This document shows positions 1-4,678 of a DNA stretch of 6,854 nucleotides, in pieces (within the stretch, counting starts at the first letter, position 1; each line of letters starts with the position of its first letter). Source of the DNA: Pseudomonadota bacterium (GTDB lineage Bacteria > Pseudomonadota > Alphaproteobacteria > Rhizobiales > Xanthobacteraceae); assembly GCA_021779635.1 (NCBI GenBank), contig JAJYAH010000379.1, forward strand, positions 1 through 6,854, in the 5' to 3' direction. The notes under the pieces were generated by a model. It did no database searches. It was not told the origin of the DNA and was given only the letters and a program-made list of their open reading frames with translations. The position numbers and the translations under genes are program-made.

Positions 1-602
1 AGATCGCCGCGATCAATGATCTTGAGCGCGGCGATGGTCTCATTGGCAAACATCTCCGAACGCCGGCAATCATAGGCCAGTGAGACCAGCGAGCGCAGCG
101 TCGGCAGATTACCCATGTTGGCGCCGAAATCGCTTTCGAGGCCCCAGAATGCGGCGATCACGGCCGGCGGCACGCCATATTCCTTCTCGGCGCGCGCAAA
201 GGCGGAAGCATAGGTCTTGATCTCAGCCTGGCCCTGCTGCATCCGGAACGGTGCTGCCATGCGGCCGGCAAATTCAGTGAAGATCTGCCCGAACACGCGC
301 TGGCCGCGATCGCGGTTGACGATGCCCTGATCGTAGACGAGATACGGCGACGCCTCGGCGATTGCGCGCGGCGACACGCCGGCGGCAACCGCCTGTTGTT
401 TCAACTGGCTAAGGAAGCGGTCGAACGACAGGCCGTTGTGACACGACGCGGCGCGCGGGACGGCGGCCACGGCTGACCTCGGCGATGCTGCGACCGGCCG
501 GGCCGGCGCCGGCGCGAGTTGAGCCGGGGCCGCGGATGAACATGCCAGCGACAGCGCGAATGCCGCGGCCGCCATTCGAATTCCAGGCAAGGGGATCGGC
601 AT
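1..602 (-). CDS. Lytic murein transglycosylase, MltB-like, N-terminal part (runs off the left edge)
   Basis: Partial gene; about 200 residues are visible. Enzymes of this family cleave the MurNAc-GlcNAc bond of peptidoglycan in the periplasm, forming 1,6-anhydromuramic ends. Residues 1-27 look like a signal peptide: a short basic start, a hydrophobic Ala/Leu stretch, and a likely cleavage after Ala-Pro-Ala before Gln28. A Pro/Ala-rich linker follows to about residue 52. The catalytic domain then begins with FDRFLSQLKQQA and continues through SPYLVYDQGIVNRDRGQ. GLESDFG at 154-160 holds the expected catalytic Glu156 (codon at 135-137). NLPTLRSLVSLAYDCRR is also typical of the MltB_2-type family. 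The rest of the domain and any C-terminal peptidoglycan-binding module lie outside the window. The ATG at 602 has no strong Shine-Dalgarno; the ATG at 575, ten codons in, has GGAA upstream and is an alternative. It is divergent from yghU. Confidence 0.9.
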   Translation of the reverse strand, partial: MPIPLPGIRMAAAAFALSLACSSAAPAQLAPAPARPVAASPRSAVAAVPRAASCHNGLSFDRFLSQLKQQAVAAGVSPRAIAEASPYLVYDQGIVNRDRGQRVFGQIFTEFAGRMAAPFRMQQGQAEIKTYASAFARAEKEYGVPPAVIAAFWGLESDFGANMGNLPTLRSLVSLAYDCRRSEMFANETIAALKIIDRGD

Positions 603-662
603 CGAGTTCAGGGGTGAATCATGGAAAAGAGAGGGCGGGCCTCTATATTACCGTCCGCTGCG

Positions 663-690
663 CGGATTAGCGAAGCGTATTTGCTATCCG
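663..690. repeat. Remnant of an intergenic palindromic element
   Basis: CGGATTAGC at 663-671 pairs with GCTATCCG at 683-690 with one bulged T and an 11-base loop. The left arm matches the left arm of the better preserved element at 5498-5566 (GGATTAGCG). It lies between the divergent transglycosylase and yghU starts. The rest of 603-758 shows no gene; both promoters must be here, but I cannot place them. Confidence 0.45.
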
Positions 691-758
691 TCCCCATTTG
701 CTGCCAATTGAAGCCCCTGTCAGATGCCTGAAGCCAAATAACAGCCGGAGCTGAACGA

Positions 759-1649
759 ATGACCGAACAAACCGCCTACACGCCGCCGAAGGTCTGGACC
801 TGGAACAAGGAAAACGGCGGCCAGTTCGCCAGCATCAATCGCCCGATCGCCGGTCCCACGCATGACAAGGAGCTACCGATCGGCTGCCATCCGCTGCAGC
901 TTTATTCGCTGGCGACGCCGAACGGCGTCAAGGTCACAGTGATGCTGGAAGAGCTTCTGGCGCTCGGCCATCGCGGCGCGGAATATGATGCGTGGCTGAT
1001 CAAGATCGACGGCAACCAGTTCGGTAGCGGCTTTGTCGCGGTCAATCCGAACTCCAAGATCCCGGCGCTGATGGACCGCGGCGGGCCGACCCCGATCCGG
1101 GTGTTCGAATCCGGCTCGATCCTGGTGCATCTGGCCGAGAAGTTCGGAGCCTTGCTGCCTGCGAGCGGCCAGGCGCGCGCCGAATGCCTGTCCTGGCTGT
1201 TCTGGCAGATGGGCAGCGCGCCCTATCTCGGCGGCGGCTTCGGTCACTTCTACGCCTATGCGCCGACCAAGATCGAATACGCGATCGACCGTTTCGCGAT
1301 GGAAGTGAAGCGTCAGCTCGACGTGCTGAACCGGCGGCTTGCCGACAACGAATACCTGGCGGGCGATCAATATACGATCGCCGATATCGCGGTCTGGCCG
1401 TGGTATGGCGGGCTGGCGCAGGGGCTATTGTACGGCGCGGGCGAATTCCTCAGCGTGCAGGAATATACAAATGTGCAGCGCTGGACCAACGCCATCGCCA
1501 AGCGCCCGGCCGCGCAGCGCGGCCGTATGGTCAACCGCACCTGGGGCGAGCCCTCCAGCCAATTGCACGAGCGCCACGACGCCAGCGACTTCGAGACCAG
1601 GACCCAGGACAAGATCGGCGACAAGATCGCCGAGCCGGCCAAGGTGTGA
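759..1649 (+). CDS. yghU: Glutathione-dependent disulfide-bond oxidoreductase (Nu-class GST, YghU)
   Basis: A 296-residue cytosolic protein that closely matches my recollection of E. coli YghU (288 residues). YghU-type enzymes bind two glutathione molecules per active site and reduce disulfides rather than conjugating xenobiotics. The N-terminal extension carries KVWTWNKENGG. The thioredoxin-fold domain includes LYSLATPNG, where Thr53-Pro54-Asn55 is the glutathione-contacting TPN motif. NPNSKIPAL holds the cis-proline Pro102, and FESGS holds the Glu117-Ser118 pair that binds the gamma-glutamyl group. The helical domain has GGGFGHFYAYAP, the GST capping box Thr206-Ile-Ala-Asp209, and the family-specific tail LHERHDASDFET. 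GGAG at 747-750 lies 8 bases before the ATG and fixes the start. It appears to be a single-gene unit, divergent from the transglycosylase and followed by a hairpin. Confidence 0.96.
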   Translation: MTEQTAYTPPKVWTWNKENGGQFASINRPIAGPTHDKELPIGCHPLQLYSLATPNGVKVTVMLEELLALGHRGAEYDAWLIKIDGNQFGSGFVAVNPNSKIPALMDRGGPTPIRVFESGSILVHLAEKFGALLPASGQARAECLSWLFWQMGSAPYLGGGFGHFYAYAPTKIEYAIDRFAMEVKRQLDVLNRRLADNEYLAGDQYTIADIAVWPWYGGLAQGLLYGAGEFLSVQEYTNVQRWTNAIAKRPAAQRGRMVNRTWGEPSSQLHERHDASDFETRTQDKIGDKIAEPAKV

Positions 1650-1703
1650 TCCGCTCTCCGCTGAGCGGAAGCGGTTCACGGATAACGTTTCATCGTTAAA
1701 CAT

Positions 1704-1737
1704 CGAAGCGGGCTGCCGGGTCAGGCAGCCCGCTTCG
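1704..1737. terminator. Hairpin between convergent yghU and Gly-rich gene A
   Basis: A perfect 14-bp inverted repeat: CGAAGCGGGCTGCC at 1704-1717, a loop of GGGTCA, and its complement at 1724-1737. It lies 54 bases after the yghU stop and 32 bases beyond the end of gene A on the other strand, so it could stop transcription from both sides. Neither side has a clear U-tract, so termination is inferred from the stem and its position. Confidence 0.7.
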
Positions 1738-1769
1738 GATCATCGATCTACCCCGGCTCGCCCGGCTCG

Positions 1770-2342
1770 TTACCAGCCAACCGCGTTGAAGGTGACGCCG
1801 GCATCGGCGCAGTAGGCGTTTCCATACGCGTCATAAGTATAATACGAGCAGGATCCCGGATAGGCGGCGACGTCGCCATAATAACCGTAGTCGCCATAGT
1901 CATAGCCGTAGTCGCCGTCATAAATGCCAATTCCGCCATAGCCGTACCCGCGGGCGAAGTGCCGGTGGCCATGCATGCCATGTCCGGCCCAACCATGTCC
2001 GGCCCAGCCATGTCCGGCATATCCGGCGCCGGGCATCGCTGCATAGCTGCCGCGAATGGCGCCGCTGTGAACGCCGCTGAAGCCACCAGCAGGCGCCGCC
2101 GCAAAGCTGCTATGAACGCCGCCGCCACGGAAGGCACCGACGCTGGCGCCATGGAAGCCACCAAAGCCGCCGCCGCCGCCATGGAAGCCACCAAAGCCGC
2201 CGCCGCCATGGAAACCACCACCACCGCCGCCGTGGAAACCACCACCGCCGCCGCCACCGCCATGGCCGAACGCCATGGCGCCGGTTGACATTGTCGTTGC
2301 GAGGGCCACGGCCACCGCACCTGCGATAATCTGCTTCCGCAT
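1770..2342 (-). CDS. Exported Gly/His/Tyr-rich protein, paralog A
   Basis: A 190-residue protein of unknown function, the largest of three adjacent paralogs. The signal peptide is MRKQ followed by a hydrophobic Ala/Val stretch, with likely cleavage after Ala24 (GAMA before Phe). Residues 26-65 are almost only Gly, Phe and His (repeated GGFHGG). A middle part has GAIRGSYAAMP (94-104) and three WAGHG-type repeats (109-122). Residues 130-158 are Tyr/Gly/Asp-rich. The C-terminus has YPGSC (Cys165), Cys178 and a terminal Gly-Trp. The ATG at 2342 is chosen over an in-frame ATG 50 codons upstream because it has an excellent Shine-Dalgarno (AAGGAGG) and begins the same MRKQ leader as paralogs B and C. 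His-rich loops could bind metal, and Gly/Tyr-rich sequence suggests a structural or globule-coat protein, but both ideas rest on composition alone. Confidence 0.82.
   Translation of the reverse strand: MRKQIIAGAVAVALATTMSTGAMAFGHGGGGGGGGFHGGGGGGFHGGGGFGGFHGGGGGFGGFHGASVGAFRGGGVHSSFAAAPAGGFSGVHSGAIRGSYAAMPGAGYAGHGWAGHGWAGHGMHGHRHFARGYGYGGIGIYDGDYGYDYGDYGYYGDVAAYPGSCSYYTYDAYGNAYCADAGVTFNAVGW
1978..2019 (-). repeat. 15-bp tandem repeat inside gene A, about three units
   Basis: CCATGTCCGGCC recurs at 1978, 1993 and 2008 on the plus strand, a period of exactly 15 bp. It encodes the in-frame pentapeptide repeat WAGHG in the Gly-rich protein, so unit gain or loss would keep the frame. Confidence 0.75.
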
Positions 2343-2463
2343 CGAAACCTCCTTCATGAGCCACAAACCAATTTCAGCCTCGAACCAGTATTGGTAATCA
2401 ACCGCATCCGAGGCCGATTGGTTGCGTTGATGGGGGTCCCGGCGGGCTAAAATATTTATTAGG
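2343..2463 (-). promoter_or_regulatory. Conserved upstream region of gene A with the AT-rich box
   Basis: The leader carries AAGGAGG just before the start codon. Further upstream are blocks shared with paralogs B and C: CCAATACTGGTT, CGGTTG and CGCAACC (minus-strand sense). The distal end is an invariant 18-mer at 2446-2463, CCTAATAAATATTTTAGC on the minus strand, with 103 bases between it and the ATG. The 18-mer is strikingly AT-rich for this genome and nearly palindromic. It may be a regulator site or promoter element. I could not assign -35 and -10 hexamers. Confidence 0.6.
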
Positions 2464-2508
2464 AAGAGCCGCCATGCGGCACTTGCGGACATAGCGCCGC
2501 AGCATGGC

Positions 2509-2602
2509 GGATCACCGAAGCGTTACCGGCCGCCTGGAATTCGTCTGACGGATTGGCGCAACGTCATCCGCCATACAGTGACCGAAGAGGCGGGTGACCC
2601 GG
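2509..2602. repeat. Diverged intergenic palindromic elements upstream of gene A
   Basis: A partial copy at 2509-2532 (GGATCACCGAAGCGTTACC) precedes a nearly full copy at 2550-2602. The second begins GGATTGGCGCAACGTCATCC, continues CCATACAGTGACC, and ends with GCGGGTGACCC. It aligns along its length with the element at 5498-5566. The remaining 2603-2663 stretch holds no gene I can support. Confidence 0.6.
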
Positions 2603-2663
2603 AGCCTGTCATCGGCCGCGTTTTTCGCGGACCGGTTGGACTTACCCACGCCTAACGGCGCGA

Positions 2664-2690
2664 GTGGATCAGCCCGTCGGGCCGATCCAC
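2664..2690 (-). terminator. Hairpin after Gly-rich gene B
   Basis: GTGGATC-A-GCCC at 2664-2674 and GGGC-C-GATCCAC at 2680-2690 (plus strand) form an 11-bp stem with one A/C mismatch around a 5-base region centred on GTCGG. It starts 13 bases beyond the gene B stop. The same hairpin recurs after gene C. There is no U-tract, so its role as a terminator comes from position and conservation. Confidence 0.6.
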
Positions 2691-2703
2691 TTCTGCATGC
2701 GGC

Positions 2704-3033
2704 TTACCAGCCGATGGAATAGCTCGACCCGCAATATCCATGTCGGTCGTAAGAGGGCGAACAGTACCCGCGATAATCAGCCAGCCTGACGCCGGGACCG
2801 CCACGGCCATCGCCGCCGGCGAAGCGCCGGCCGCCATGCCAGCCGTGTCCGGCAACTCCGCCGGCAGGCATCGCCGCATAACTGCCGCGAATCGCGCCGC
2901 CGCTGAAACCGTCAAATCCGCTGCCGTCGCCGCCGCCAGCGCCGCCACCGCCAAGGGCGAAGGCCATCGAGCCGGTCGTCATCGTTGTTGCAAATGCCAA
3001 GGCGGCCGCACTTGCGAGAAGCTGTTTTCTCAT
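2704..3033 (-). CDS. Exported Gly-rich protein, short paralog B
   Basis: A 109-residue protein of unknown function, the shortest of the three paralogs. The signal peptide matches that of C almost exactly (MRKQLLAS, then ATTMTTGSMA, with cleavage predicted after Ala24). The His-rich GGFHGG block of A and C is nearly absent: residues 27-45 are Gly/Asp/Ser-rich instead. Residues 46-56 (GAIRGSYAAMP) are identical to paralog A, whereas 63-74 (HGWHGGRRFAGG) and the C-terminus resemble C. Cys91 and Cys101 lie in YRGYC and HGYCGSSYSIGW. The ATG at 3033 is supported by AAGGAGG and by the shared leader; an in-frame ATG 28 codons upstream is unlikely. Loss of the repeat region could mean a specialised or decaying copy, but the frame is intact. 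Confidence 0.78.
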   Translation of the reverse strand: MRKQLLASAAALAFATTMTTGSMAFALGGGGAGGGDGSGFDGFSGGAIRGSYAAMPAGGVAGHGWHGGRRFAGGDGRGGPGVRLADYRGYCSPSYDRHGYCGSSYSIGW

Positions 3034-3139
3034 GAGAACCTCCTTCACTTGGCCACCAACCAGTCTTGGATAAACAACCGGGTCCGAAGTCGAACGGTTG
3101 CATCGAAGGCGCGCCAAACCGGCTAAAATATTTATTAGG
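3034..3139 (-). promoter_or_regulatory. Conserved upstream region of gene B with the AT-rich box
   Basis: It has a strong Shine-Dalgarno (AAGTGAAGGAGG) and an almost continuous match to the gene C leader, including TTCGACTTCGGACCCGGTTG and ACTGGTTGGTGGC on the minus strand. The invariant AT-rich 18-mer is at 3122-3139, with 88 bases between it and the ATG, exactly as for gene C. Conservation across the whole leader suggests shared control. Confidence 0.6.
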
Positions 3140-3198
3140 ATGAGGCGGTTGCACGACGCGCGCGGCGCAGATGATCGCGACGTCGCTGACGGCCGCGC

Positions 3199-3250
3199 GG
3201 ATCACCGAAGGGTGGTGTCCTTCACTGACGATTAGGATGCGGGTGACACC
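3199..3250. repeat. Diverged intergenic palindromic element upstream of gene B
   Basis: GGATCACCGAAG at the left and GCGGGTGAC at the right match the arms of the copies at 2509-2532 and 4023-4073. The middle has diverged and the stems are poor. It lies between the AT-rich box of gene B and the GNAT remnant, the same place as the copy beside the intact GNAT gene. Confidence 0.45.
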
Positions 3251-3253
3251 GCC

Positions 3254-3373
3254 TCACGCGGCGCGCGAGCCGCTCTGCTTCTCGAAGAACACACTGGCTG
3301 CGATGGATCGCGGTCTCATCAGCACATCGAGCGCCGATTCATGTCGCTGCTCCGGCGAATACTCCGCCGCGAG
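3254..3373 (-). pseudogene. Remnant of a duplicated GNAT acetyltransferase gene with an internal in-frame deletion
   Basis: Read on the minus strand, this is 39 codons plus a stop in one open frame. The first part, LAAEYSPEQRHESALD, matches residues 30-45 of the GNAT encoded at 4079-4573. It joins directly to LMRPRSIAASVFFEK and then GSRAA, matching residues 143-164. The intervening 96 codons, which hold the acetyl-CoA binding motif, are missing, and the true N-terminus is also absent, so it cannot encode an acetyltransferase. The 65 bp nearest the stop differ from the intact gene at only about four positions. The terminator hairpin of gene C abuts it at 3375. I see no start codon or Shine-Dalgarno suggesting it is still translated. 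Confidence 0.85.
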
Positions 3374-3401
3374 CGGATCAGCCCAACGGGCTGATCCACT
3401 C
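3371..3401 (-). terminator. Hairpin after Gly-rich gene C
   Basis: GGATCAGCCC at 3375-3384 and GGGCTGATCC at 3388-3397 form a perfect 10-bp stem with an AAC loop, extended by three more pairs (GAG/CTC) beyond one mismatch. It starts 25 bases past the gene C stop and is nearly the same sequence as the hairpin after gene B. There is no U-tract. Confidence 0.65.
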
Positions 3402-3425
3402 TATCCGTTGCGTAGTGCATGCGGC

Positions 3426-3872
3426 TTACCAGCCGATGACATAGTTGGAGCCGCAATATCCATATTGGTCGTAATACGGTGAGCAGTACCCGGGATAAGC
3501 AGCTAGCCCGACGCCGAGGCCGAGGAGGCCGAGGCCGCCATAATAGCCGTCGTCGTAATAGGGGCCGTATCCGCCATAGCCATATCCGCCGTAGCCATAT
3601 CCGCCGGCGAAGCGCCGGCCGCCGCCATGCCAGCCGCGCCCGGCTAATCCGCCGCCATGCACCGCTGCGAAGCCGCGCATCCCGCCGCCGCGCAAGCCAC
3701 CGAAGCCGCCACCATGAAAGCCGCCGAAGCCGCCGCCGTGGAAGCCACCGCCGCCGTGAAAGCCGCCGCCACCGCCATGGCCGCCGCCGCCATGGGCAAA
3801 GGCCATCGAGCCGGTCGTCATCGTTGTTGCAAGGGCTACGGCCACCGCACCTGCGATCAATTGTTTCCTCAT
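3426..3872 (-). CDS. Exported Gly/His/Tyr-rich protein, paralog C
   Basis: A 148-residue protein of unknown function. The signal peptide is MRKQLIAGAV through TTGSMA, with predicted cleavage after Ala24. Residues 26-60 are Gly/His/Phe-rich (HGGG, GGFHGG repeats). GRGWHGGGRRFAGG follows at 78-91, then three GYGYG/GYG repeats (92-103), a Tyr/Asp stretch, and a short hydrophobic Gly/Leu segment LGLLGLGVGLAAY (114-126) that A and B lack. The C-terminal module has Cys130 and Cys140 in YPGYCSPYYDQYGYC and ends in Gly-Trp. The ATG at 3872 is chosen because AAGGAG precedes it at normal spacing and the leader matches A and B; an in-frame ATG five codons upstream overlaps the Shine-Dalgarno. Resemblance to bacterial sulfur-globule coat proteins is compositional only. 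Confidence 0.82.
   Translation of the reverse strand: MRKQLIAGAVAVALATTMTTGSMAFAHGGGGHGGGGGFHGGGGFHGGGFGGFHGGGFGGLRGGGMRGFAAVHGGGLAGRGWHGGGRRFAGGYGYGGYGYGGYGPYYDDGYYGGLGLLGLGVGLAAYPGYCSPYYDQYGYCGSNYVIGW
3568..3606 (-). repeat. 15-bp tandem repeat inside gene C, about three units
   Basis: TATCCGCC followed by RTAGCCA (plus strand) recurs at 3568, 3583 and 3598 with a period of 15 bp. It encodes the Gly/Tyr pentapeptide repeat (GGYGY) in frame. The period equals that of the unrelated-sequence repeat in gene A. Confidence 0.7.
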
Positions 3873-3978
3873 GGGAATCTCCTTCACTTAGCCACCAACC
3901 AGTATTGGCTAAACAACCGGGTCCGAAGTCGAATGGTTGCGCCGAAGGAGTGATCAGCGGGCTAAAATATTTATTAGG
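3873..3978 (-). promoter_or_regulatory. Conserved upstream region of gene C with the AT-rich box
   Basis: It carries the Shine-Dalgarno AAGGAG at 3879-3884 and the leader blocks shared with genes A and B. The invariant AT-rich 18-mer at 3961-3978 has 88 bases between it and the ATG. A local inverted repeat (TTAGCCA at 3888-3894, TGGCTAA at 3906-3912) lies just before the Shine-Dalgarno but is not kept in the paralogs. Confidence 0.6.
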
Positions 3979-4022
3979 CGCAGCGATGCCGCTCTTGCGG
4001 ACGCGGTCGCCGCAGGCTGTAC

Positions 4023-4073
4023 GATCACCGAGGCGTTATCGGCCGCTCAGCGACCATGAAGAGGCGGGTGACG
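4023..4073. repeat. Diverged intergenic palindromic element between gene C and the GNAT gene
   Basis: GATCACCGAGGCGTTATCGG, then CGCTCAG, then GAGGCGGGTGACGC align in order with the element at 5498-5566 (GATTAGCG..CGTAATCC, ATTCAG, GTGGCGGGTTACGC). It ends just before the GNAT stop codon. Confidence 0.55.
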
Positions 4074-4078
4074 CTGCC

Positions 4079-4573
4079 TCACGCGGCGCGCGAGCCGATC
4101 CGCTTCTCGAAGAACACACTGGTTGCGATGGATTGCGGTCTCATCAGCGCATAATCGCCGAACGCCGGACAGCGCCGGAATCCGGCCCGCGCGTAAAGTT
4201 GCATTGCTGCGATCTGCTGCTCTCCGGTCTCCAGACGCAACCACGCAAGCCCGGCGATGCGCGTTTCCTCCTCGAGGCGCGCGAGAAGCGCGCCGGCTAC
4301 GCCCTGTCGCCGTGCGGCATCCCGCACATACATCCGCTTGACCTCGGCAAAATCATCGAACAGCGCCACGCCGCCGCAGCCCACCGCCTGACCATGCAGC
4401 CGCGCGAGGAAGAAGCGGATGTGCGGCTGAAACAGCGCATCAAGCGCCAAGCCATGCCGCTGCTCCGGCGGATACTCCGCCGCGAGAACAGCCTCGAGCT
4501 CATCGACCAGCGCGCGCACGTCTTCCGTCGCGCTCGGCGCGAGCTCGATCCGCACGCCATCGCCAGGGTTCAT
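4079..4573 (-). CDS. GNAT-family N-acetyltransferase
   Basis: A 164-residue cytosolic enzyme expected to transfer an acetyl group from acetyl-CoA to an amine; the substrate cannot be read from the sequence. The N-terminal part has ALVDELEAVLAAEYPPEQ (21-38). The core follows with FFLARLHGQAVGCGGVALF as central strands, then FAEVKRMYVRDAARRQGVAGALL, where R88-x-x-G91-x-A93 is the pyrophosphate-binding motif A. LRLETGEQQIAAMQLYARAGF (113-132) is motif B with the usual Tyr and Gly-Phe. The start at 4573 is supported by GGGAG at 4579-4583, 5 bases upstream. It lies 105 bp downstream of the methyltransferase on the same strand and could be co-transcribed, although a palindrome separates them. A truncated duplicate lies at 3254-3373. 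Confidence 0.9.
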   Translation of the reverse strand: MNPGDGVRIELAPSATEDVRALVDELEAVLAAEYPPEQRHGLALDALFQPHIRFFLARLHGQAVGCGGVALFDDFAEVKRMYVRDAARRQGVAGALLARLEEETRIAGLAWLRLETGEQQIAAMQLYARAGFRRCPAFGDYALMRPQSIATSVFFEKRIGSRAA

Positions 4574-4598
4574 CGATGCTCCCGTACGCGTTCATTCT

Positions 4599-4631
4599 TC
4601 GTCATGGCCGGGACAAGCCCGGCCATGACGA
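4599..4631. repeat. 14-bp perfect palindromic repeat (REP-like) after the methyltransferase gene
   Basis: TCGTCATGGCCGGG at 4599-4612 and its exact complement at 4618-4631 surround an ACAAG loop. It lies between the methyltransferase stop and the GNAT start. From memory, GTCATGGCCGGG-type palindromes are dispersed in Bradyrhizobium genomes, so it is probably a repeat family member that may also act as a hairpin in the transcript. Confidence 0.7.
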
Positions 4632-4678
4632 GCTTCGCCGAAGAGGACTGTCGGGCCAAGCCTGATCACTGCCCCGGG

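Noticed and set aside
873..1370. A 165-codon minus-strand open frame inside yghU
   Set aside because: It is a shadow of the strongly conserved yghU frame.
2120..2275. A CRISPR-like or minisatellite array in the GCC-rich stretch of gene A
   Set aside because: The repeats are irregular, in frame, and encode Gly/His/Phe. There are no uniform repeats with unique spacers.
1959..2288. A plus-strand Ala/Thr/Met-rich open frame opposite gene A
   Set aside because: Its repeats are the complement of the Gly/His codons of gene A. The opposite frame has the signal peptide, Shine-Dalgarno and paralogs.
1770..3872. Calling the Gly-rich proteins sulfur-globule proteins
   Set aside because: The resemblance is in Gly/Tyr content and signal peptide only. 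No sulfur-oxidation gene is in the window, so the name would be a guess.
3888..3912. Leader hairpin TTAGCCA/TGGCTAA before the gene C Shine-Dalgarno as a riboswitch or thermosensor
   Set aside because: The pairing is not preserved in the otherwise similar leaders of A and B, and there are no compensating changes, so it is probably chance.
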